From positions 1,331,181 through 1,395,180 of the forward strand of contig CAUYUJ010015948.1 of assembly GCA_963575745.1 (NCBI GenBank): DNA of 64,000 bases. Reading direction: 5' to 3'. A program made the translations under genes and the position numbers. The notes under the pieces were generated by a model. The model saw only the letters and a program-made list of their open reading frames with translations, was not told where the DNA came from and did no database searches. This DNA is from Prorocentrum cordatum (lineage: Eukaryota > Sar > Dinophyceae > Prorocentrales > Prorocentraceae). Positions 21,590 to 33,865 of the stretch are shown piece after piece. How positions within the stretch are numbered: position 1 is the stretch's first letter; the number at the start of each line of letters is the position of its first letter.

Positions 21590-24480
21590 CTGGGGTCGGC
21601 GGAATGGCGTAGGCCTCTTGATCCACGTCGGGAAGTGACGTGTTGCCGGAGGCAGGTCCGCGGATGCTGTAATGCAACGCGCCCAATGTATCTAATCATT
21701 GCATACTTGCTACATGTTGTATCGTTTTGCAATATTATGTCTCCCCCCTAACCCCCCCCCTGGAGTCGCGCCACAGCGCCGTACCAAAGTGGCGGCCCCG
21801 AATTTGGGGCCCCAAAACATACCAAAACGTATGGGAAATCCATGATGTGGGCCTGTTGGCCCTCTTGGGGGTCCAACAAGGCCTCAGGAGGGCTCCGGAT
21901 GCCCCCAAGACGGCCCAAGACGGCCCCAGGACGGCCCAAGATGGCCCCAACAGGGCCAAGAGAACATCCCCAAGACGCCCCATAGGGCCCCAAGAGGACC
22001 CCCAGGAGTGCCTCCACCGGCGGTTCGAAGATTTTCGTGTTCTCGCTTATATCGATTCCCACAAGCCCAGGGCGACCCAAGCAACCCCCAAAATCGCCCC
22101 ACAACTGGCCAGGAATTCCCCAAGAGGGCCCCAATACAGCCCAAGAGGACTCCAAAACTGCCCAAAAAAAGGCCCCCCAGACGGTCGAAGAGGCCCCCAA
22201 AACAGCCCAAAAAAAACCCAAGATTGCCCCAAGGCGCCCGCGAGAGCCCCCCAAGACAGCCTCCGAAGGGGCGAATTGGCGCCAAAGCGCCTCAAGACGG
22301 CTCAAGACGCCCCCAAGAGGCCCCAAGAGGCCCCTTAAAAGCCCCCGAGTAGCGCCCAAGAGGCCCCCAGGAGGCCCAAGAAGCTCACAAAAGGCCCCAC
22401 AACGATTGGACTGAGCGGCCACTTGACGGTCCCTCAGAAGCCCCGAAGAGGCCACCAAGAAGCCTCCTCGAGGGCTCCGATAAGCTTCCAGTACGCCCAA
22501 CAACGACCTCACTCACTGCGAGTGCTCCGACAAGCAGGGCAAACCAGCCAACGCCCAACCTGCACGTCTCGTCTTGTCGTGTTTTTGTTCGTGGGGGCGG
22601 TCGCGGAGGGCTCACGCGCGTTCCCTCTTGTTACACACATCGGCCCGGCAGCGGGGGCGCATGGATGCCGCGGATCCACGTGCGGAGGTGACGTGCTGAA
22701 CGGCAGCGTTTTCCGGCGAACGCCTTGATGCAACGTATCCCATGTATCCAAAAATTATATGTTTGCCACATATTGTATTGCGCTACATGAGTATGTCTCC
22801 CCCCTAACCCCCCCCCCCAGGGGCTACGCCACATCCGTCGACCCAAGATGGCCGCCCCCTTTCAGGGGCTCAAAATCCGACCAAAACCTATAGAAAATCT
22901 ATGATGTCGACCTCTTGGGCCTCTTGAGGGGCCACGAGGGCGCCAAGACGGCTCAAGATGGGCACAAGAGGGCCCAAAAAGCACCAATGACGGCCCGAGA
23001 GGGCCCCAAGAGCGCCCCCAACTGCGCCTCCAGAGGCAAGTTTCCAATGAGTTTGGCGATATTTCAGCGTTCCCGCCTTTGCGGCCCAAACAACTTCCAA
23101 AATCGCCCCAGAACAATTTAAAAAGCCACCAAAAGGGCCCCAAGACGGCCCAAGAGGGCCCGAAGACGGCCCAAAGAGGCCCCCAAGACAATCCAAAAAG
23201 GCCCCTGAGACGGCCCAAAAGGACCCCAAGAGAGCCCCAAAGCGGCCGCGAGACGCCCCCAAGACGGACTCCGAAGGGGCGAAACGGCAGAAAAACTCGC
23301 CAAGACGGCCCAGGACGACTCGACGACTCGAAGAGGCCCCAAGAGGCCCCCAAGAGGCCCCCAAGGGGCCCCCAAAAGCCCCCAAGAGGCCTCCAAGAAG
23401 TCTCCAAGAAACCTCCAAAACGCCCCATAGAAGCCCCCCGAAGCCCACACAGCCACTGTAATGTGTCCTGTCATTTTTCCCCCCTGGGCGTAGCGCGGCG
23501 CAGCGCCAGCCAGGTGGAAGCTGGTCACGGCGGCGCCCATCATTAGAGCTGGCGCTGGAAGGGGAAATGGGGAGGGAGTATGAAAAGGAATGAGGGGGGA
23601 GAGGCCCCAAAGACGCCCCCAAGAGGCTCAAATAAGCTCCCAAGAGGCCTCCAGGAGGCCCCCAAGAGGCTCCCAAGAGGCCCCGCGACGACGTGACCAA
23701 GACGGTACAGGATGGCCCCAAGAGGGCCCACCAAAAAAAAAACGGACGCCCAAAGAGGGCGCCAAGAAGACCTCCAAGAGCGCTTCCAGAAACAATAATC
23801 ATTGATTTCCCATGGGGTTATGGGGTTTTCAAAGATTGTGGCGTTCCACGTTCTGAAATGACGTGCTGAGCGGCCGCGACATGGCCACCAGCCCCGCCCC
23901 CAATGGTGCCAAACGGCGAAAAAGCCCCCCAAGACGACCCAAGACGCCCCCACGGAACTCCCGAGAACCCCCAAAACGATTTCACTGTACGTACTCCGGA
24001 CGTGCACCCCGCGAAGCGAGAGGAATCCAACCATTGATTGCCCAACAAATGTTTCAATGGTTTTTGCATTTGCCTCTTTTCGGCCTTCCGACGGCTTAAG
24101 GCGGTCCAAGAGGCATCCAAGATCACCCCGAGAGGGCTCAAAGAGAACCTCCAAGATGGCCCCACTACTGCCCAATAGGCCGCCAAGACTGCCCCAAGAG
24201 GGCCCCAAGACGGCCCAAGAGGCCTCCAAGGCAATCAAGCTGGCCTCCAAGACGGCCCTGAAGCGCCCCAAGAGGGCCCTAACACCGTTCAGAGAGGCCT
24301 TCACGACAGCTTCCGACGTAGTCAGACGAGCCTGGAACGCCCTAAGACGGCTAAAGTGGCCCCTAAGAAGCCCCCAAGGCCCCAAAGAGGCCGAAAGAGG
24401 CTCCTCAGAGGCCTCCAAGAGATCCCCAGGAAGCTTCCAGGCCCCCAGCGTGCCCCACGAGGCTCCTAAAAGGCTTGAGC
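21590..24480. repeat. diverged tandem composite repeat of about 1.05 kb
   Basis: TGACGTG within a shared context occurs at 21636, 22689 and 23859 (spacings 1053 and 1170). In the first two units the order is the same: TGACGTG, a GTATCTAATCATTGCATAC or GTATCCAAAAATTATATG stretch, ATGTCTCCCCCCTAACCCCC, a GGCCGCCCC module, GAAAATCTATGATGT, then CCAAGAGGCC words, then a gene-free stretch with GCGTTC or GTGTTCTCGC. The third unit is partial. The block has many stop-poor frames on both strands. Confidence 0.8.
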
Positions 24481-24679
24481 CTCCTCTTAAATTGTCCTCC
24501 AACTCGTTCTCTTCCGCTTCCTCCTCCAGGGTTTCCCCCAAGGCGTTTCCACAATGACTCGGGGGACACATGGTCCGATAGCTTGCCCAAGCACTGGACA
24601 CAAAGCCTCACCACCTCGGCGCGTCCAAAAAGGCAGGGGGCGGCGGTGGGTCGCCGTAAGCGTTTCCGATCATCATCCT

Positions 24680-24850
24680 TATTCCTTTCTACCTCCTCCT
24701 CCTCCTCCTTCTCCTCGTGCATTTCCCCCATCCTCCTCCTCCTCCTCCTTCCCCCTTTCCTCATCCCTCCTCCTCCTCCTCCTCATACACCCTCAATCCG
24801 CCTACTTCAATCCTCTTCCTTTCCCTCCTCAGCCTCATCCCCCCCACCTC
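24680..24850. repeat. polypyrimidine tract
   Basis: CTCCTCCTC-rich C/T tract of about 170 bases. Confidence 0.85.
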
Positions 24851-25726
24851 CCTGACAAAACTTTGCGGGTGATCCCCGCCGGCCTGAGTCTGAGAGGAGG
24901 TGCCGCGCGCGATGCGATGGCCGCTTCTCGAGCCAAAAAAGCAGCTGCCCGCGGCGCCCTTGAGCATCGCGCCCCACTGTCTTCTTCCCCCGCTCCCCCC
25001 CTTCCCTCCATCCCACACCCTTCCCCTTTTCCCTTCCCCGCGATCTCCCGCACAATTGCGCAATATGACTACGTACGTCTCTCCTCTCTCTCCTGATGTC
25101 GTGCTGGTTCGAGAAAGCCTTACTGTACACGGCCTCGCTGTGCGCAGGATGGGTCCGAATTGTCTCCCGGTACTGCTTTTCAATCAGGCTCTTTTCTGCC
25201 TTTCACATGTGGTGTTCCTACTGGCGCGCTCGAAATATATCAGGATAACAAGGGGGGAATCCGTCCAACGGCACGAAGATGCGGCCGCAGAGGTGGCAAT
25301 GGCGGCTGTACTCTTGCATGCAAGCAAAACGTTTGCTGCCTTTGAAAAATCGTCCTCTCGCTAGTGCGTTTGCCGTGTTCTATGTTCACCAGGACGCCTC
25401 CGTCCAACGGAACGACGGTGTCACCGCCGCTGTGACAATAGTACACCTTGCTAAATTATGTTTTCCGTCGATCTCCAATTGAGCGGCGCTCGCGCTGCAG
25501 CGCTGAGCGTAGACATGCGTCAACAAAACGGCGTCCTCTCTGCAACGCGTGCCGCATTGCTTTTCATAGAGCTCCGCCCAACGAGACAGGACTCTCGCTG
25601 GGGCGCTGGCCGCCCCCAGCTCCCGCACGGGCAGCGTGCCTCCCCAAGGGTGGCACTTGCGTGCTGTGGGCTGCTGGGCGGAAAGTCGGGTGCCTGGGAA
25701 GACCGCACGGATCAAGGAGTTTATCG
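24851..25726. other. spacer before the first foldback element
   Basis: Mixed-composition sequence. A pair of diverged phrases (GCGTTTGCCGTGTTCTATG and CAGGACGCCTCCGTCCAACG-like) recurs near 25260 and 25390. Open frames conflict between strands and I recognise no protein. The last 8 bases, 25719-25726, are the putative left target-site duplication of the next element. Confidence 0.4.
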
Positions 25727-27206
25727 GAGAGAGCGTGATCCACGCCGCTTTACTGTGGAAAATTCCCCCCCCCCCCCCCTCTTTCTCCGGAACCCGGGGG
25801 TCCTTCCCCCCCTCCGAACATCCCCCCCTCCCCCCTGGCCCCCCCCCTAACCCCCCCCACCCTCCGGAAAACCGGGGGGTGTCACTTCCGGTTCGAACCC
25901 CTCCCCCCCCCTCCAGAAAACCGGGGGGGGTCACTACGGGTTCGAACCACACCCCACCCTCCAGAAAACGGGGGGGGGGGTCACTACTGGTTCGAACCCC
26001 CCCCCCCCACTCACCGCCGGGCCAACGACTGACGGGTCCCCACCACCGTCCGCACCACCTCCCCCACTGCTGTCCCCAGCACCACTGTCCTCACTACCAC
26101 TGTCCCCATTGTTCCCACCACCGTCCCCACTGTCCCCACCAGTGCCCGCACCACTGTCGCACTGTCCCCACTGTCCCCACCACTGTTCCCACCACGGTCC
26201 CACTCTCCCCATTTTCCCCACGGTCCCAACCACTGTCGCATTGTTCCCACTGTCCCCACTGTCCCACTGTCCCCGCCGCTGTCCCACTGAGCTGTCCCAC
26301 TGTTCCCACCACTGTCCCCACTGTCCCCACCACTGTCCCCACTGCACCTCTGTCCCATTGTCCCACCAACGTACTCACCACCGCCCTCACCACTGTCCCC
26401 ACCACCACTGTCCTGACCACTGTCCCACTGTCCCCACCACATTCCCACTGTCCCCACACCACTGTCCCCAGCACCACCGTCCCCACCACTGTCACAGTAT
26501 CCCCACCACTGTCCCACTGTCCCCACTGTTCCCACCATTGTCCCCGCTGTCCCCACCAGTGCCCCCACCAGTGTCTCACTGTCCCCACTGTCCCCACCAC
26601 TGTTCCCACCACGGTCCCACTCCCCCCACTTTCCCCACGGTCCCCACCACTGTCCCACTGTCTACACTGTACCCACCACTGTCGCACTGTCCCCACTGTC
26701 ACCGCCGCTGTCCCACTGTGCTGTCCCACTGTCCCCACTGTCCTCACCACTGTCCCACTGTCCCAACTGTCCCCACCACGCTCCCCACTGTACTACTGTC
26801 CCACCACCGTCCCCACCACCGCCTTCACCACTGTCCCCACCACTACCGTCCCAACCACTGTCACACTGTCCCCACCACTGTCCGGCTATCCCCTCACCAC
26901 TGTCCCCACCACCACCGTCCCCACCACTGTCCGCACCACCGTCCCACTGTCCCCACACCACTGTCCCCACCACCACCGTTCCCACCACTGTCCCAGTATC
27001 CCCACCACTGTCCAACTGTCCCGAGAAGCGGGAATCGTTTGCCGGCGGCGAGGGGAGGGGTTCAAACCGGTGGCGACCCCTCCGCATTTTTCATGATGGA
27101 CTTGGGGAGGGGAGGGGTTCGAACCGATAGTGACCCCCCCGGCTTTCGAGGGGGGGGGGAGGGGAACCCCCAGTGACCCCCCCGTTCTCCGCCAAAACGC
27201 TTTTTC
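25727..27206. mobile_element. foldback-like element with inverted arms, copy 1
   Basis: The left end reads GAGAGAGCGTGATCCACG and the reverse complement of the right end reads GAAAAAGCGTTTTGGCGG. The flanks are GTTTATCG (25719-25726) and TTTTATCG (27207-27214), 7 of 8 bases identical, like a target-site duplication. The inner arms are also inverted: GGTTCGAACCCC with TCACT words on the left (near 25883, 25940, 25990) and GGGGTTCGAACCGATAGTGA on the right (near 27114). CACCGCCGGGCCAACGAC (26012) faces CGTTTGCCGGCGGCGA (27036). The core (about 26030-27020) is a CCCCACTGT / CCCCACCACTGT minisatellite. No transposase is visible, so it would be non-autonomous. The same ends occur at 40547-42782. 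Confidence 0.75.
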
Positions 27207-28559
27207 TTTTATCGAGGCACGGCCTTGCGAATAGAGAGGGCGTCAACGCATTGGAAAGGCGTTGTGTGGGTTAGGATGACATATATGGCGCGGAAGGAAG
27301 CACCTAGCTTGACAGCTACTCGATACGACCACTACTCTACTCTCCCCCTGGCTACGTGCTGGAGGTGAGGTGTCCCGCCCTCTCCGTGCATCTTTCTGTA
27401 CACACAATATTTCAAGCATTGCTGTACTACTTGTTTTACCATCCGACCGTTTCCGGTCCTTCCATATTGTGCTCTCCCTGCAGCGCTGGCCTCATTTCAG
27501 GATCACCGCTTGGCTCCCGTCGTTCAAAATGGCGCTCTCGCCACAGCGCGGGCCACATGTCTGGATCCGAATGCCTCCTCGTCGTTGTTGCCCCCATCCT
27601 TTCACCTACCCCGCATTCCCCTGGTCCTCCTGCTGCTGCTGCTGCTGCGCCTCCTCCTCCGCCTGCTTCCTCATCCTCCTCTTCCTCCCGCGCATCCTTC
27701 TGCTCATCCGCCCTCGTTTCTGACTGCGCATGGCACGAGGTGGTCGGGGGGGGGGTGCCAGGCCCGCCGTGACACCCGTCGGCGGACGGAGACCTCTCAG
27801 CACTGTGGGAAAGGATGGGTGGGAGGGGTACGGTGGGGGCATTGGATAAGGAACCCTTGGATCAGGAATCCAGGGTCTGGAAGCCAGTGGAACTCCAATT
27901 CGAGGCTTGGCCGTGGATGTCACCGCCGCCCTCATCAGATAAGGAACCCTCCAAGGTCTGAAGCCTCCTGGGCACATTCCTCACCAACGCCCTGCAAATG
28001 GCGCAATGCACTTAGCTTGCCTCCTGCACTGTCCCCCTCTCTCCTCCCCCCTTCCGCTTCCCTCCCCCGCCCCCCTTTCCTTCAGCCTCCCCCTCCTACC
28101 GTGCGCCCCCCCTTCTGGCCCCCGTCTCCTCCCCTGGAAGCCTCCCAAATCGGGTTCGAGTAGATGGTGTCGGAGGATCGCGCAGCATCACCGATGCATC
28201 GGCGCCGTCGTCATGGAGAACATCGGGCCCCACATCGAGCCGTGATGAGTCAAATTAAGCCGCGAACTCCACTCCTGGTGGCGCACTTCCGTTTTGATGA
28301 AACAGTCGGATTCCGCTTGTCCACTCCAGTTCTGAGTTGGTTGTCCACTGCATAGGGCAAGCCCCGAAAGGCGTTCCTTGAACGGAATTCTCGCCATGCG
28401 CGAATCCACTATCCACAAGAAGGCGTCAACGCCTGGCGCGGTGGGGGCAGCGGCGGGACCTCCCCTTGGGGGAGGTCGTCCTCTTTGGGGTCTGGGAGGC
28501 CTTCTTGCTGAGGGCCACCTGCGAGGGGCCACCGGCGCGGGGCGCGGGGATGGGAGTGG
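27207..28559. other. spacer after foldback element 1
   Basis: Begins with the putative right target-site duplication. Contains a short CTG run near 27630-27650 and C-rich stretches near 28030-28130. No gene recognised. Confidence 0.4.
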
Positions 28560-28740
28560 GGCAGCTCGGCGGAGAGGCGGGAGGGGAGGAACAAAAGGGG
28601 GGGGCAGGAGGAAAGGGGGAGGGAGAAACATGAGAAGGAGGAGCAGGAAGAGGAGGAGGGAGGGATGGGGGAGGGAGGGACGAGTGGAAACTCCGAGGGA
28701 GGAGGAGGCGGAGGAGGAGGAAGAGGAGGAGGAGGAATAC
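28560..28740. repeat. polypurine tract
   Basis: GGAGGAGGA-rich A/G tract on the + strand, about 180 bases. Confidence 0.85.
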
Positions 28741-29289
28741 ATCAGCGCAGGAAGAGGAGTCGTCTACGAGCACGGCTGGAGATCTCGCGGCCTCCTGCCC
28801 CTCTCGACGCCGTGCTCGCGGGACTTGTCAGCAGCGACGACGGAGGAATCGGGAACGACAGACACAGCGGCAGCCGAATAAGCTTGAGACAAGCTGCAAT
28901 AGTGATGATCATGAAGCGGCACAAATGCCAGGGACGACGCCATACTTCAGCCCGCTGTCTGAGCACCCTCCACCAGCAAGGCCGAGACCAGAGCCCAGAC
29001 ACTTTACGAAGCAAACGCTGCGCCAGATATATGCAAACGTCTGGCGCCGTGCTGTGCTGGGAGGACGGCGCCACATCCACAATCGACGAAGGAGCGTCGT
29101 GTATGACCGACGAGGTGAGGAGGATGAGGAGGGGAAGGAGGAGGACCAGTGGTACTCAAGACGCATCGACGATGTTGCAATAACCCCCATTCCATGTTCC
29201 GCCTTGAGACATCCCTACAAAAAAACATATACTCATTATGGGAGTGCCCCATCCGAAGACAATCGCCTGAGAATCCTCAATCGTGCCTA
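28741..29289. other. spacer, no gene recognised
   Basis: Mixed sequence with frames of up to about 170 codons, none with a recognised domain. Confidence 0.3.
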
Positions 29290-29680
29290 ACATCATTCGT
29301 GGGACTTCGACACCGCGAATCAACATGACAACATGACTGTTGCATGCGGACAATCCTAAGTAGAGCAAGAGCACCATTCGCGGGGCTTCAGCATCGCGAA
29401 TCAGCGTGACTGTTGCGTCTGGACAGCCCTAAATCGCGCCAGGGCGCCAAATCTGGACATCAAGAGAACGACATCGAAAGGACGATCTGCACCATTTCAA
29501 AACGAATGTGCTCTGCGCTTAAAGCGAGAACCAAATGTTGAACAGGACCCGCTCTCCATCGTTGAAACATGCTGAAACTGCTGCACACTTTTGAAACGAT
29601 TGTGCCAGGCGCTGAGGCGAGAGCCACATTTAGAAAACGCATCGTCCTCCATGCTCTTGATATTGCTGCAGAGCGCTACT
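29290..29680. repeat. two adjacent tandem duplications
   Basis: A unit of about 78 bases (CATTCGTGGGACTTCG..GCGAATCA..TGACTGTTGC) occurs at about 29295 and 29370. A second unit of about 94 bases (GCACCATTTCAAAACG..GCGCTTAAAGCGAGA) occurs at about 29487 and, diverged, 29580. Confidence 0.75.
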
Positions 29681-30129
29681 TTAAGCATCACAAATCGTGA
29701 GGGAATCTCGGACGAAACGCCGGGCCATCCCCACCGACACGTCTGAGGCTACGACAGGGAGGAGCTTACAGGATAAGGGATGAGGAAAGAGGAGAAGAAA
29801 GGCGTAGAGAGGTGAAATGAAGATGAGGAGGCGGATGAAGAGGAGGGAGTAGGATCATCAATCTGCAGGATGATGATGACAAGGGGAAGGATGAAGGAGG
29901 AGGCGGAGGAGGAGGAGGACCCTTCCTGGGCTGCTCTGCCGTCGACGCTGAGTGAACTCTCACCTTGAGAGCTGCAAACCCTAAGGGGCCAATATGCTTA
30001 AACATGTTAGAGCGTGTCCTATCAAAACCTCCGTTATTCCTCTTCGGGGAGGGGGTTAAACATGCTCTTGCTAACTCCCCACTTGACCAGCCGATGACCA
30101 GGAAGAAAGACCCCCCCGACATCCCTGCC
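29681..30129. other. spacer, no gene recognised
   Basis: Purine-rich in places (29750-29930). No supported feature. Confidence 0.3.
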
Positions 30130-31010
30130 ATTAAAAAGATACAGCGTGCATGTGGCAGCCAAATTTGAATCATGAGCGGGCACCCCGCGGTCACCTTTCA
30201 TTGGCATTGCATAACCTTGGTGTGCAGGGGGGATTTATGTGTCCGCTGTGCGTTCGCCCATTACCCGTATCAAGAGCAGTTGCTAACTGATTGCGGGTGC
30301 CTACACATTACACCATGCTGACCACCCCGTCGCCACGTTGCATTGGGTTTTGACTAGGATGTTGGGGATGTCGACGTGTTTCCCGCTGTGTGCTGTCACG
30401 TGCGCTGGCGCACTTGTCGCCGCCTGGCGCCCTTTCTGCGCGTCGCGCACGTGGCGCGGCTGGAGCACGTGGCGCCCTTGGCTGACGCGGCGCATCTGGC
30501 GCGCATAGAATGCGCGGGGCACCTCGCGAGCGTCGCGCAGGTGGTCCCCGTTGTGGTGCCCTTCCGCTGGAGATAATCTGCCTGGGATGAATCTCGGGTG
30601 CAACTTCCGATAACTTCATGTTGGGAGGGTGGGCGGGAGTCAACGATACAACTGATGGCCTTCCCGTGAGAAACCTGATCGCCGTTCTTTATCAACAACC
30701 ACCTGCTCGCCCACCCGACCGGCGACAATCCAGAAACAATGTCAGCCCCCACCCAGCATTCCGTGCAAACGAAAGGCACAATACAATTTGCATCAGAATC
30801 TTGGTCATGCGCGGACGCCCCGCGATCACTGTGCATGGGTCCTGGTGCAAGGACGGCGGAGGGCTGGCATGTGGCCTTCCGCGCGTACTGCCAACACCCC
30901 ACCAACACCCCTTGCAAAAAACAATGCAGAGTGCACGTTGCACGCAAAACTGGATCATGCGCAGGCGCCCCGCGATCACTTCGCATTGGCTCCCATTGAT
31001 TATGTGGTGT
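30130..31010. repeat. three dispersed copies of a GCGGGCACCCCGCGATCAC repeat
   Basis: Copies near 30170, 30805 and 30955 share CATGAGCGGGCACCCCGCGG-like sequence, then CATTGG or GCATGGG. The last two also share a preceding CACCC..CTTGCAAA..GCA stretch and are separated by about 150 bases. Between the first two lies a GCGC-rich 30410-30560 segment with a short repeating VAHVARLEH-like open frame that ends at TAA 30574-30576. I do not recognise that frame. Confidence 0.7.
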
Positions 31011-31070
31011 TGGGTCCTCGTTTTGAAAAGACAGCGCCCCGTGTATCCTTCCTTCCTCAGTCCCGCTGAT
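31000..31070. repeat. dispersed GTGGTGTTGGGTCCTCG repeat, + orientation
   Basis: TCCCATTGATTATGTGGTGT and GGGTCCTCGTTTTGAA match, in reverse complement, segments at 38040-38105 and 50400-50460. The shared stretch is about 65 bases with the same pyrimidine-rich continuation in the first two. Confidence 0.75.
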
Positions 31071-31099
31071 CTCAACCTCCTCCAGTCCCAGCATCTGCC

Positions 31100-32222
31100 C
31101 CCCGGGTGTCCTCCTCAGCATCAGCATCGTCAGCATCATCCCCGCAACTTATCATCATCTTCACCATCATCACCATCACCACCATCATCATCGTCATCAT
31201 CACCATCATCACCTTCAGCATCATCATCACCATCAACATCACCATCATCGTCTTCACAATCATCACCACAACTATCACAATCACAACCACCATCACTACC
31301 ACCATCAGCATCATCATCACAAGCATCAGCAGCATCATCACCATCATCATCATCATCATCATCGCAATACAAGTCATCATCAGCAGCAGCGCCATCAACA
31401 CCAGCACCATGACCATGACCATGACTATCAACATCAGCATCGTCACCATCACCGCTGTTCATCACCATCACCATCGTCATCGTCACCATCATAACCATCA
31501 CCATCATCACCATCAACGTCACCATCATCATCATCAACAACGTATAACCACCACCCACACCATCAATTATCACCATCAACGTCATCAGCATCACAATCAC
31601 CATCATCACATACCAAGTCAGCATCTTCAGCATCAACATCACGACCAACACCATGACCAAAACCATGACCATCACCGTCAGCATCAACACCTTCATCATC
31701 ACCGAAGATTATCACCATCACGACTATCATCATCACCATCATCACCACCATCATTATCATAATCATCATCAGCATCATTAAAAGCATCATCATCATCATC
31801 ATCATCATCATGGTCACCCTCACCATCACCACCACCATCAATCATCATCACCATCGTCATCAACATCATCGTCATCGAAATCGTCATCATCATCGTCAGC
31901 GGCATCATCATCGTCATTGTCATCGTCATCACCAGCATCATCATCCACGTCATCATCATCATTACCAATATCATCATCATCAGCAACGTCGACACCATCA
32001 TCATGATCATCACCACCACCATCACCATCATCGTCAGCATCACCATAATCATCATCCGCATAAACATCCGCATCATCATCCTCGTCGTCATCACTATCAG
32101 TAGCAGCATCACCACAACCACTACCACCACCACCATCACCATCATCAGCATCATCATCATCGTCACCATCGTCACCATCATCACCACCATCATCATCAAC
32201 ATCATCAGCATCATCACCATTA
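31100..32222. repeat. long CAT/CAC/ATC trinucleotide array
   Basis: More than 1.1 kb of CATCAT, CACCAT and CATCAG words with substitutions. Frames in it would encode poly-His, poly-Ile, poly-Met/Val or poly-Asp depending on strand and phase. The long frames are consequences of the repeat. Confidence 0.95.
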
Positions 32223-32975
32223 CAACCGCCAGGAGCGCGCGGCGGCCAAGGCCGTGAACGGACTAAAGGGCGCGGGCGGGGCGGGCCGCCTGCCGCGCCG
32301 CCTGCTGTCGGATGGCCGGGGGGCGAGGGCGCCGCGTCGGGCGCGCCCAGAGTCCCGCCCGGTGGAACTTCCCGATGCACCCCACGCACGTGCTACACGT
32401 TCATAGGCCGCGGCTCGTCTGCGCGGTGTGCGGCTGCTACGCGGCGTCGGCGAGAACCTTGAACCTGACGGAGCCGTGCCCGCGCCGCGCGGTGGGCAAA
32501 AAGCGAGACGCCCTCCCCCGCATGCAGAGGGGACTCCAGCCGTCCCAATCGGGGTGGCTCGGCGAGCCAGCGGCGGTGGCACGTGGGTTGATGGGCCGCA
32601 GCCGCTCACGTGAGCCCAAGGGCAGAGCGGCAAGGAGGCCTCCGCAACTCCCCGTCTGTCCGCTCGACATTATGCGTAGCTGCGTCGGCCCCGTGCGGCT
32701 GGCGGCGTACATTCCCTGGGGGCGGGGGTGCTTGACAACCTGACCCGAAGGCTTGTGCGGAGTGGTGGGCTCCCTGCCCTGACCACTCCTGGCCTCAGAA
32801 GGCCAAGGTGGGAAGCTTGCCCGTTGGGGCGTCGTGGGGGCTCCCTCGTCGCAAGCTGCGCTGAGGTTCGCTCGTGCAGTTTCCGTGCTCTGCCGCGCGG
32901 CAGCCGGCCCTGGCGTAGATGCGGGCCACGCGTAGATGCGGGCGACGCGCCCCCGACGCCCGCGCTTTTGAATGG
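32223..32975. other. GC-rich spacer between two CAT arrays
   Basis: Non-repetitive GC-rich sequence with open frames of about 140 codons on both strands and no domain recognised. Confidence 0.4.
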
Positions 32976-32982
32976 GAATGAC

Positions 32983-33041
<59 letters not shown>

Positions 33042-33620
33042 CCATCATCACCATCATCACCATCATCATCACCAGAATCTTCACCACCATCAGCAGCAGG
33101 AGCATCACCACCGTAATCATCATCATCATCAACAGCATCAGCATCATCAGCAGCAGCAGCATCATCAACACCACTAGCAGCATCATCGTCGGCATCACCA
33201 TCGTGTTCTTCATCCTAATAATCATCATCATCGTCATTATCAGCGTCAACATCCGCACCATCATCACCATCAACATCGTCATTATCACCAACAACAGCAT
33301 CACCGTCATCACCACCCGCATCATCATCGGCAACATCACCATATCATGAGCACCTGCCTTTACATCAACCTCATCAATGGAACAGCATCCATAACATCAG
33401 CATAGCAGCCGCCAACAGCATCAGCATCATCAACAGCATCAGCAACCTCGTCTCATCATCAGCATCACAATCACCAGCATTATCAGCAGCATTCGCATCA
33501 TAACCAACATCAGCATTGACATCATCAACATTACCATGAACCATCGCCATCACCAGCATCGCCATCGTCATGGTCTTCATCGTTACCATCCCAAAACATC
33601 ACCATCACCACAATCACACA
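32976..33620. repeat. CAT trinucleotide array, second block
   Basis: Starts with a nearly pure CAT run (32983-33045) and decays into CATCAG/CACCAT words until about 33620, where composite repeat begins at once. Confidence 0.95.
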
Positions 33621-33621
33621 T

Positions 33622-33865
33622 ACTCCAGACGGCCCAAGACGGCCCCAACACGGCCCAAGAGGTCCCCAAGACGGCCCAAGAGGGCCCCAAGACGGCACCA
33701 AGAGGGGCCCAAGAGGGCGACCAAACATGTTGAAACTCTAGTTTTCTGCCCCCAGGAGCCCCAGGGGGCCCCAAGAGTGCCCCAAGAGGCCCCCAGAGGC
33801 CCTCACGAGCCCGCCCAGACGCCCCAAGGAACCCCCAAGAAGCACCCCAGAGGCCCCGAAACGGC
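33622..33865. repeat. composite repeat, CCAAGAGGCC orientation
   Basis: ACGGCCCAAGACGGCCCC and AAGAGGGGCCC words, with a short AAACATGTTGAAACTC interruption near 33724. Confidence 0.85.

Noticed and set aside
25883-25995. tRNA genes suggested by GGTTCGAACC words
   Set aside because: No cloverleaf can be folded around them. The words sit in C- and G-runs within inverted arms.
25636-27176. Plus-strand frames of 486 and 355 codons rich in His, Cys and Pro
   Set aside because: They translate the CCCCACTGT minisatellite of the foldback element, whose 9- and 12-base units stay in frame.
31106-32220. Poly-His, poly-Ile and poly-Asp proteins
   Set aside because: These are phases of the CAT trinucleotide array with no unique flanking coding sequence.
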